A stretch of DNA of 64,000 nucleotides, from NCBI GenBank assembly GCA_021234155.1, contig JAJEKV010000104.1, forward strand, positions 3,025,985 through 3,089,984, written 5' to 3'. Shown here in pieces: positions 56,307 through 64,000 of this stretch. Position 1 is the first letter of the stretch, and each line of letters begins with the position of its first letter. A program made the position numbers and the translations under genes. The DNA is from Isoetes taiwanensis. Taxonomy: Eukaryota; Streptophyta; Lycopodiopsida; Isoetales; Isoetaceae. The notes beneath the pieces are model-generated. The model had not been told where the DNA came from. It saw nothing but the letters and a program-made list of their open reading frames with translations, and ran no database searches.

Positions 56307-56990
56307 AATGTGGCCACCTTTCCCCAATCTGATGGATCTAATTGCTTCTAACTTTTTTCTACATATTTTAAACGAGGTGCACCCTAGACTACCACAGTCG
56401 TCGGATCTGTCGATCTTACGGCCTAGACCGTATGTTGGAGCCTCTGGGCATCTGTCGAGGTGCACCCTGGACTACCACGATCGTCGGATCCGTCGATCCT
56501 ACGGCCTAGACCGTATGTTGCAGCCTCTGGGCACCTCTCGTTTCGCTTATGCTCATTTATGATTGGGGACGCCTATGATTTTTAGATGTCAAATACGAGT
56601 TTACTTAAGGTTTTGATGGTATATTGAGCCTCTATACGACTTCGCTTAAGTGACTGAATGTCCTAATAAGACTACTTTAACCAATCTAGCTAGTGAGGTA
56701 ACGTGAATATTTTTATCTTAAATCAATGTTTTTTTTTTGTAACAATCCATTGAATAATTTTAGGGATGTAGTCTATAGTTTCAGGAATTATATCCATATC
56801 AAATCCCCTGGAACTCCCTGTTATTTTGCTACATATTCTTCTTAAATCTTAGATCTCACCACATGGCCACCTTGCCCCAATCTGATGGCTCTAATTCCTT
56901 CTAACTTCTCCCTCCAATGTCCTCTCTTCCTATTTCTAGGATCTTGCCATGTGGCCGCTTTTTCCCAATCTAATGGCTCTAATTGCTTCT
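56306..56990. repeat. Three copies of a TGGCCACCTTKCCCCAATCTGATGG segment
   Basis: A segment of about 50 bp (GTGGCCRCYTT...CCAATCTRATGG...TCTAATTSCTTCTA) lies at about 56,309, 56,863 and 56,943. The first copy starts where the OPT duplication ends, so that repeat may mark the breakpoint. Confidence 0.6.
56373..56540. repeat. 83-bp tandem duplication
   Basis: Two units starting CGAGGTGCACCCT at 56,373 and 56,456 agree at most positions through ACGGCCTAGACCGTATGTTG and GCCTCTGGGCA. Confidence 0.85.
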
Positions 56991-57010
56991 ACCCTAATTT
57001 TATGTAGGTA

Positions 57011-57105
57011 AAGGTGCCCCTGCAGGCCCTTACATGGGGCTCCGACACTGGCTCGCCCTAACAGGCTGGACCATTACCCCACATAAGGGCATGCAGGGGC
57101 ATCTT
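57011..57105. repeat. Hairpin-forming inverted repeat
   Basis: AAGGTGCCCCTGCAGGCCCTTACATGGGG-type sequence at the left is answered by its near-complement ending at 57,105, with arms of about 29 bp and a loop of about 37 bp. It is GC-rich compared with the flanks and may be a small MITE. Confidence 0.65.
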
Positions 57106-57109
57106 ATCC

Positions 57110-57820
57110 CTAACGAAATGTATTTATAAACTTGTCATGCGTTTTATATATGCATAGTTCTGCATGAAGATGATATTTAAAAGGGAAGTGTGCGAATGTA
57201 GAGAATGAGAGAAAATATAAAGCAAAGTGTTCGAATTTTGAACTTCAAATCTTGATGAAAAATGCACCAGTTTTGTGATGCACCCTTTTTCTTGGCTTTT
57301 TTGTCCTTTTCCCTCTTTTTCTGTTTAAACTTGTTTCTTGACAAAAATTCCCTCTGAAACTATGATTGTAGGGAAATTTTAGCAGATTGATTGGCTACCC
57401 TTGTAGGGGGTCAGCTTTTATGGATTGCTCTCAATCTGCTCTATCTATGGATGCTAAAATTTTTGCTATCATCAAACAAGGATAGAAACTAACCTGTGGA
57501 TTTATCTGTGGCGGTGTTCCTTCTTATTACATAACCTTTTTCCTGATAATTACTTTATACAAGAATACACTTTTGTACCAAGCTGTATTGAATTCAAAAC
57601 TGAGATAATTGATTGTTGGTTAGAAGAGTTTGTGGGTACCAGAAATCCTGCAGCGAGTGCATTGTGATTGGTTAGTTTTTACAGTTTAGCAATTGGAGAT
57701 AATCTAGTCCACCTAATTTGTCTAAATCTCTTTTTTGCTAATCATTAGCCGGGTTTTTCCCTCTTCTTTAGCCTTCCCCAGTTTTCACGTTCAAATTCCT
57801 CCCTTTGTTGTTTCCTCCTG
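57110..57820. other. Gene-free stretch
   Basis: AT-rich sequence without a recognised gene or repeat. Confidence 0.4.
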
Positions 57821-58037
57821 CGCAATTAGAATAGAATAGAATAGAATAGAATATACATTAACGTCCCTCAGGCCGTGAGGCCCCCGGACTTATGTAGCAT
57901 CCTGCGAGCTCCCATAGGGTGCTGCCAGCAAACAGACGCATAGGTTTTATGTAGCCATCTAGCGGGCTTCTCTTGTTCTTTATATATTACCCGCATCGTG
58001 CTTATAGCTGGCTTCTTGGCCATACACAAATGCCTCG

Positions 58038-58785
58038 TTATAAATAGTTTTGAACTGTACTTTGTGGGCTTCTCTGATCCGCCTCATCCATGCTTTTCAG
58101 GTTATTAGCCCTCTCTCTTTGTGCACCCCCCGGTGTCTTATTATCATTTCTTTTATAGCTTTCGCTACATCTGTGAGTGTCTCTTCTTTGTCCATCAGTG
58201 CTGGGAGTGGGAGATCCCACCTGACCTTGTTAAATTTGGACCTTATGTCGGTGTAAACCGGGCACTCTTTTACCATGTGCTTTTCGTCTTCTATTTTTCC
58301 TGAGTCACATACTCGGCATAATCGCTCTGCTCTATCTATTTTCCTCCATCTGGCTTCCCATCCTGAATCTGGCCAGCGTTCCCCTGTTACTCTTATTCAA
58401 CATGCTGCTTTTGTATGTGATATGCCCTATCTGTCCCCCTGGATTGAAGGTTTCCAATAGCCAGATTGCCTTAGGCTCTGTGTGCCGTGCCACCCAGTTC
58501 CTCATTGCTCTGCCTGTCCATTCTTCGTCCCATCCGTCCGCTTGTATAATCTGGCTTAGTTGCATCCCCATATTTGCCGTCCATTTCGCCAATTCGTTAA
58601 ACCATCCCTTGCCCGTTGTTATGTGTTGTTTTGCTGATTCATCTATCGCCAGTGACGACAGTTTGTCCTCTTTCCCATAGCTATTGTCCTTTATTAGGTA
58701 CCTAATTGTTCTTTCCCAGGCCCTCACTTCCATTGGCTTTTCCCCCGTCTCATATAAGATTGTTGCCAATGATGTACCTTGTCTT
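58038..58785 (-). pseudogene. LINE ORF2 C-terminal region with zinc knuckle
   Basis: 58,769-58,332 encodes a helical segment after the RT (contains NELAKWTANMGMQL and RNWVARHTEPKAIWLLE). In another frame, LCRVCDSGKIEDEKHMVKEC (near 58,290-58,345) has the Cys-x2-Cys...His-x4-Cys spacing of a zinc knuckle. The last frame ends with ADQRSPQSTVQNYL at 58,038. A single TGA near 58,786 separates this from the preceding piece in the same frame. Such a C-terminal knuckle is usual in LINE ORF2 proteins. Confidence 0.7.
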
Positions 58786-60312
58786 CACACGAATTCTGTC
58801 CGTTGCCATTGCCTCAGTATGCCTTCTTGTTTTTCCCATTTCTTCTCTGACAGGCCTGGTCCCCATGTCTCACATCCGTACAACTGTGTTGATGCTACTA
58901 TTGTGCTAAATAGGTATGCTTTGATTTCCCAATTGGTGATCCTGTTGTTGTTGCAATAATTCATCATGATGTAATAATTGCCTATTGCTGCTTGGAATCT
59001 GGTATCCACTCCTTTTGACCATTTCCCCTCCCCCACGTGTGTCGTTATCCCGGATATCCGCATTCCCCGTGGCTTCTTCTAGTTCCTCCCCCTTGTATCT
59101 AAATGGCCTGTGCTTTATCTTTATCCCGAAGGTCACTATTTTTGTTTTTCCCAGGTTGACTGTCAGTTCTGTCTCCTCACAAAATTCCTCTAGTATCTCT
59201 AGCATTCTGTGCATCCCTTTGGCTTTGGTCGCCATCATACCTAAATCATCTGCATATAGCATTATTGGGACTTTTGTTTTCCCTATCATTGGTGCTTCAC
59301 TGTCTCCCCGTCTTTCCCTGACAAATTCCTGTAGGGCATCTATGTATATCCCAAACAGTGTGGGTGATAGTGGGCATCCTTGCTTTACTCCTGTATCGCA
59401 TTCTATGGCTTCTCCTCCCCCCTCTGTTTTGGCATACACCTTTTGGTATAGCCTTGCAATTGATCCTACTAACCCTTCCGGTGCTCTTAGTCTTATCAGC
59501 TTAAGTAGAAGCCTATCCCTAGGCACTGTGTCGAAGGCTTTTTTAAAGTCCACGAAGCAACATATGATCTTCCTGTTATTCTCCTTTGTCTGCTCTATCA
59601 TTATCCTTAGGGTCACCAAATGGTCCGTGGTCGAATACTCTGGTCGAAAACCTGCCTGGCCTTGTGCTCTGAGCTTCCCTGCTTCTGCCCACGTTTTCAG
59701 TTTTTGATCCAGCGTTTTCCCAAACCATTTCGCGAATACTGAACTGACCATAATAGTCCTGTAATTGCTCGGTTCCTCCTTGTTTCCTCCTTTGTGGAGC
59801 AGGATTACCTTGTTAAACTGCCATCTTTCCGGAAGACCCGAATGTACTACCTCATTGAATATTTCTGTTATAATCCCTATTATCTCTGTTCCTACGCACT
59901 TCAACATCTCCGCTGTTAGCCCATATAGATCCGGAGCTTTATTGTTTGCCATTTTGTTTAGTGCCCATGTCACTTCTTCCTTGGAGAAAGGGGGCTTGTG
60001 TCTACCTTCTGGGTCCATGATTGGTGCAGCTCCTGTTTTGTACAGCCGTTCTAGGTATCTTGTCCAGTCTATTTCTATTTCCGTTCTTCTCCCCTCCTTC
60101 CCTGTTGATGTATCCGCTTTTGTTTTTGAGCCTCTTTTCATATTGTTCCAGAATACCTTAGGTCTCCTTTTCAGGTCTTCGGCCAATCCCCATTGATGGT
60201 TCTTCAGGTCCTGGGTTTTCTTTCTTTTCAGAATTTTCACGTACTTGCTGCGTTCCTCTTGGTATGCCTCAGTTCCTTTTGCCTGTTTGACTTTCCTTCG
60301 TTGTCCATGCAC
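58785..60312 (-). pseudogene. LINE ORF2 reverse transcriptase
   Basis: The longest piece (60,312-58,906) carries the RT blocks in order: NKAPDLYGLTAEMLK, VILLHKGGNKEEPSNYRTIMV, AGFRPEYSTTDHLVTLR, CFVDFKKAFDTVPRD, GVKQGCPLSPTLFGIYID, MLYADDLGMMA (catalytic YADD, near 59,230-59,265) and LNLGKTK-like sequence. A frameshift near 59,060 passes the reading to 59,063-58,785 (STQLYGCETWGPGL). The catalytic residues are kept, so the decay is recent. Confidence 0.85.
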
Positions 60313-61919
60313 CCTTCATCAAACCATACTGACCTTCGAAATGCTATAGCCCTCCTTCCTCTTTCTCTTCTCCCGAATGCCACTCTAGCTGCTTCCTCGA
60401 TGTCATTCATATCATTCCCTCTGTCCTTCACTCCCTCTCCCCATTCCTTCGTTTCCTTTTGTACCGTTTTTATGAATGTTCCCACTCTGTTTTCTCTGAA
60501 TTTAATTGTTATTTCGGTCTGTTTGCCTCTTCCTTGCTCGTCATCTGTTATTCCCTTTGCCACATTTATCTTGAACAATATGGGTCTGTGTCCCTCCCTC
60601 CTTCCTAGCGGCCATTCCCCTAATTCCATCTTTCCGATTTCCTTTATTGCTTCCTCATTTGCTATCACATAGTCTACTATGCTGCTCCCGTGGGCATTTG
60701 TGCTTGTGAACTGGCCTGAATCCTCCCATCTTCTTAAACCATTGCATATAATTGTATCTGTCGCTGTACATACCTCCATCAGTGTTTCTCCTCTCGCTGT
60801 CAGTTCCATTTCATCTACCGTGTCCCGCTGCCATTCCTCCCCTCTTCCAGTCTGTGTCCACTGTCCACTCTCGTTGTCTATCCCTGCTTTATGTGATTGT
60901 TCCCGTCCCGTCCTTGCGTTAATATCCCCCACTATGATCAACATTCCCTTATCCCTATGTCTCATGACAATCTCTCCCATGCTTAATAGTTCCAGTTTAT
61001 CACATTGGGGCGGATAGTATACTATTAGCAAATATAGATTTCTGTAATCAAGCAACACAACATTTATAAGCATGTATCTTTTATTAATGTCGTTTTCCAA
61101 AATACATGCTTTTCTGATACTGCTATTCCTAATGTAACAGGCTAGCCCTGCGCTTCCTCTTCCTATTTTGTAGTTCTTTTCCCTCCAACAGGTGAACAAA
61201 GTGTAGCCTGGTTCATCTAGTAGCCTCTTTGTGCTGTGTTCCCATGTCTCTACCAGACATATGATATCCTGGTCTCGTGCTTCGTTTAGACGTTCTCCAT
61301 CATCCCAAGGATATCCCGTACAATTCCAGTACCAAATCGTTACTTCTTCCTTCCTTTCTGCGCCCCCCTGCCTCCCTGCTGTTCTATCACGTGTCCTTTC
61401 CTTAGCTGCCCTCTCGTTCTTGCTCCCTGATCCCCCACTCTCTCCCTTGTCAGATTTATGTTCTTGTCTAGGTCCCTTCCGGCCTCTTTTCCGCTTCCCC
61501 ATCCTAGCTGTGTTTGTGTTAGAATCTTGGGGGCTGTTTCCCGATCTATTGCCCCGGATGGTGTTATTTCCCTCATCTGCTTCAGCTATCCCTGTCCTCT
61601 CACTACCTCCGTTTCTTGGTTCCCATCTCCCCTCGGGCCCTGTGGGTCCATCCCATCTCTCTGCGTTGTCGATTCTTGCGGTGTGTTCTCCCGTCCTCTT
61701 TTGAGGTATAGTTTCCCATTCTTTACCCCTGCTTGTACTCCCGCCCGACTCAGTTCTCTGACTTTCGCCAGTTCTCTGTGTAACCCCTGTCTCTGCATCG
61801 GTGTCAGGGCCTCTTGTACTTTGAGTCCGTTCCTGAGTTTGAACCCTGCTTGAATGATTCTTTCCTTGGCTGCCAGGTCCCTCATAGTCACATTTATATG
61901 TCTCGCTCTCCCTCTCCAA
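60237..61919 (-). pseudogene. LINE ORF2 N-terminal endonuclease
   Basis: A hydrophilic, Arg/Gly/Thr-rich segment (61,919 to about 61,380) precedes an APE-type endonuclease: IWYWNCTGYPWDDGERLN, ICLVETWEHS, IIVGDINARTGREQSH (near 60,920), GSSIVDYVIAN (near 60,690) and GHRPILFKI. GDINAR, SSxVDYV and the GHRP end block (the usual SDHxP) are those of LINE endonucleases; the last His is intact. The frame is open for 560 codons and loses register near 60,300, before the RT. The first part overlaps ORF1 in a different frame (-1). Confidence 0.85.
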
Positions 61920-62575
61920 GCTCCTGCACGAACTGCTTTCACTATCACATTCCTGTGTTCCTGAAAAACGTTCTCCATTATTTCTGCAGTGACACGAAAC
62001 GTGTCTTCGTTAGGCCTCTCGGCTACTCCTATCAATCTTACATCAAGTTTTATCCTTTCCTGTTCTTTGAACTCCACTATGTGCGGTTTAATCCTATCAA
62101 AACTTTGCCACGCATCTAGATCTATTTGTTGCTTTTCTAATATCACCAACCTTTGTATGATTTCCGCCTTTTCTTTCTCTACCTCTTCCATCCTCTTCCG
62201 AATTTCCACCTCTGTATCTTCCACCACCTGCACCCGTTCTTCCACTTTCCCTATCGCCTCTTTGTTATGTCGCACCGCGCCCGCCAGTGTGTTCAGCGCT
62301 TCCATCCTCGGGACCACGGCTTCCAAATTTTACATCCATCGTGCCAAGAAGTCTTGCAGATCTTGTTTGAGTTCTTCCCCTCGCTTGCCCCCCCCCCGCT
62401 CCTGTTTGGCTAGCCATTCTTCCTTCTGTTGTTGTGGTGGTTCCGCTTCGCCGAATTCCCTTCCCGCCGCTCGCTCTCTCCTGTGCTTTCCTCTTCCGCG
62501 GCTTACTATATCGTGTTTCCTTATGTATCCGTTCGGGCCCTTCCCCCCCGTATCCTTCCAGTTTTTGAATTTCAA
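61586..62575 (-). pseudogene. LINE ORF1 (L1-like RNA-binding protein)
   Basis: One frame from 62,575 to 61,586 with a single stop (TAA, 62,330-62,332). A charged, glycine-rich start is followed by a coiled coil (about 62,320-62,130, with VEKEKAEIIQRLVILEKQQ) and then an RNA-binding region: DVRLIGVAERPNEDTFRVT, AVRAGAWRGRARHINVTM, AKERIIQAGFKLRNGLKV, ALTPMQRQGLHREL. This order (coiled coil, RRM-like and C-terminal domain) resembles the ORF1 protein of L1 elements, while flowering-plant L1s usually carry a different zinc-knuckle ORF1. It ends inside ORF2. Confidence 0.7.
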
Positions 62576-62758
62576 ATTTCAAATTATCCCATCCACGATT
62601 CGCCTATTGAATATTTGTGTCCGCTCTTTACTCTCGGCGTTTGTTGGCTGGCCCCTAGATTTGTATTCAATTCCCTGGATTCCGTGATTTTCCGATATCA
62701 TATGAGCTACCTTATTTTCGTCTGTTCCTTTTGGCAGTGGGCTTCCTGTGACTTTGGT

Positions 62759-62990
62759 GCACCAGCCGGAGGATTGGATCCTCACTGTCCTGCTGTATGG
62801 TCGGGGAGTTACCTCCCACTATCCCGTACTTGGCAACCTCTGTCTTTCCACTTCCATTTTCGTTTCCATTTTAAGGGTTGGGTAAGTTGGTGTCTGTTGC
62901 TTAGTAGTCGGCACCAGCCGGCGGGCTAATTTCCCACGCTGTCCTGGCGTATGGCGGGGACACCCGTCCCTCTGTCCCATAGCTTAGCCT
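62759..62990. repeat. Tandem units in the LINE leader
   Basis: CACCAGCCGG...CTGTCCTGSYGTATGGYSGGG appears at about 62,759 and 62,911 (period about 152 bp) with about 70% similarity. They lie in the 5' leader of the minus-strand LINE and may be promoter monomers. Confidence 0.55.
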
Positions 62991-63285
62991 TCCACACTTT
63001 GCACCATCTACTCCTGGACCCCTTATATATTTGATGTCTGTTCGTCCCTCCTTTGTTGTTGTGTGTTCCTACCCGTGAGCGTGTCTACTTCTGCCATCTC
63101 GCTGGTCGTCCAATTTGTGCTTTGTTGCTGGAGTGATGTTGACATGCGTAGCTGACCTCTCGTTATCCTTTCCTATATCCCCCTGTGTCACCCGCCATTT
63201 TCTGTACCTGTATCCTATGTTTAATTTTGGCAACTAGCAGGTCCATTTTGTGCATGTTCCCGAGATGTGGCCGTATGCTAAATAG

Positions 63286-63732
63286 TTTACAGTTTATCGG
63301 CAAGCCAGCCATCAAGAGAGGATATCATCTGAAGCATTGGAACAACAACAGAGGGCTAGGAATCTTAAGATAGCTGGATTGCCAGAAATGGCAGATGAAG
63401 ACATAAATCAGGTGATTGCTGATTTTTTTAATAACATTATGCACTTGCATGATCCCCGAGTTGTACATTGCAGAAGGCTGGGGAAGCCAGGAGACTATCC
63501 CAGGCCGATCCTAGTCAAATTCCATGATGTAGAATCAAGAAACAGGGTCCTGCACAACAGGGCAGTTTTAAAAGGACATAAGATTTGGCTGGACCAAGAT
63601 CTTACATCAACACAATTAGAAGCAAGGAAAAAAGAGTTGGCAAAGATAAGAGAAGCTCGGGATGAGGGCTTTGTGGCCTTCTTAGATCGCAGTGGAAAGG
63701 CTGTAATTACCAAAAGGAGGAAGAACAACTAG
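63286..63732 (+). CDS. LINE ORF1 (plus strand), partial
   Basis: A frame open from 63,286 to TAG at 63,730-63,732, with no ATG in its early part, so it is probably 5'-truncated. It reads LEQQQRARNLKIAGLPEMAD, VIADFFNNIMHL, RVVHCRRLGKPGDYPRPILV, NRAVLKGHKIWLDQDLTS, EARKKELAKIREARDEGF, ending RRKNN. This is the RRM-like plus C-terminal domain of an L1-type ORF1 protein (RLG...RPILV...LKG..I.I..DLT). It faces head-to-head with the LINE on the other strand. Confidence 0.7.
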   Translation, partial: FTVYRQASHQERISSEALEQQQRARNLKIAGLPEMADEDINQVIADFFNNIMHLHDPRVVHCRRLGKPGDYPRPILVKFHDVESRNRVLHNRAVLKGHKIWLDQDLTSTQLEARKKELAKIREARDEGFVAFLDRSGKAVITKRRKNN

Positions 63733-64000
63733 GGACTCGGGACCCTTAGGGCAGTAGCGTGGAATGTACATGGTCTAACACAGGCCAAAGTAGATGCAGT
63801 GGCTGATTCATGGAGAGATGTAGATTTACTTCTTTTCACAGAAACATGGGAACACCAATACAGATCAATGCCAGTAATAAATGGGTTTCAACTTGTGGGC
63901 AGTAGCTGGAATCTGAAAGAAACGAATATGGTCAGAGGTTTTGGTGGAATAGCTGTTTATATCAGAGAATGTTTTCAGTCCCAGATATCTATTAAAAGCA
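63733..64000 (+). CDS. LINE ORF2 start (endonuclease), runs off the window
   Basis: In the same frame as ORF1, directly after its TAG, the reading continues GLGTLRAVAWNVHGLTQAKV, WRDVDLLLFTETWEHQYRSM, RGFGGIAVYIREC. These are the first endonuclease blocks (WNVHGL; TETW) of a LINE ORF2. No ATG precedes the domain. The frame is open to the window edge. Either the TAG is read through or translation starts another way. Confidence 0.75.

Larger units (their letters stand above)
57827..63200 (-). mobile_element. Nearly full-length LINE (family B), minus strand
   Basis: A two-ORF LINE of about 5.4 kb. From the 5' end (about 63,200) it has a C/T-rich leader with tandem units, ORF1 (62,575-61,586), ORF2 endonuclease (to about 60,240), RT (60,312-58,906), a C-terminal region and a zinc knuckle (about 58,290-58,345). 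It ends at a GGGACGTTAATGTATA motif followed by a (TTCTA)n tail at 57,827-57,860 on the plus strand. All domains are present but at least three frameshifts and two stops break the frames, so it is inactive. Its composition differs from the AT-rich flanks. Confidence 0.9.

Noticed and set aside
58985-62687. Several long plus-strand frames across the LINE
   Set aside because: They are antisense to ORF1 and ORF2, where recognised domains are on the minus strand.
1-64000. Bacterial or organellar origin of the window
   Set aside because: Spliceosomal introns, nuclear transposon families, poly(A) tails and low gene density exclude both.

Overview
This window is nuclear DNA from a land plant with a large, transposon-dense genome. 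The evidence is one complete plant-type gene with six GT-AG introns, CACTA, Mutator, Harbinger, Copia and LINE remnants, a tRNA-type SINE with a poly(A) tail, long AT-rich gene-free stretches, and no bacterial features. A fern or another seed-free or early-diverging plant would fit, but the sequence alone does not settle this.

Layout. 1-2.2 kb: degenerate repeats. 2.2-5.3 kb: a decayed LINE on the + strand. 5.8-6.8 kb: the right end of a CACTA element. 7-23 kb: an accessory block with two small coiled-coil genes (7.3 and 19.6 kb), a decayed minus-strand multi-part gene with a GNHS motif (8.6-11.7 kb), two decayed transposase-like genes (15-17.6 kb plus strand, 20.5-22.7 kb minus strand), and four arrays of palindromes built on ATGGCGC or AGCAAATAG. 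23.6-24.7 kb: a 5'-truncated L1 with a zinc-binding RT tail. 25-32 kb: fragments of a MULE transposase, a LINE endonuclease and a Myb/SANT-type ORF, plus a foldback element. 33-34.5 kb: a second copy of the first LINE family, on the minus strand. 37-38.6 kb: a Harbinger transposase fragment, then a broken copy of the 3' end of an oligopeptide transporter (OPT) gene. 38,622-48,830: a 10.2-kb non-autonomous CACTA transposon. 48.8-49.9 kb: the rest of the OPT 3' duplication. 50.2-50.7 kb: a MULE-type MITE holding a SINE. 52,243-55,257: the intact OPT gene (seven exons, 755 codons). 57.8-63.2 kb: a nearly full-length but frameshifted LINE on the minus strand. 63.3-64 kb: the start of another LINE on the plus strand, leaving the window.

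How the parts fit together. The OPT gene is the only clearly functional host gene. Its last two exons and about 1 kb of downstream DNA were duplicated 16 kb upstream. A CACTA element then landed in that copy, and the undisturbed copy next to the intact gene preserves the empty target site, so both element ends and the 3-bp target duplication (ATG) can be read directly. A short LINE 3' end landed in the same copy and can be dated by the same comparison. The CACTA element carries a captured fragment of a short-chain dehydrogenase gene, a Copia fragment and a 12-bp CGTCAGA minisatellite. At least four LINE 3' ends share a terminal motif (GTGGACG followed by A/T-rich bases) but carry different microsatellite tails.

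Most reading frames here are decayed. Family assignments come from motifs read by eye; no database was searched.
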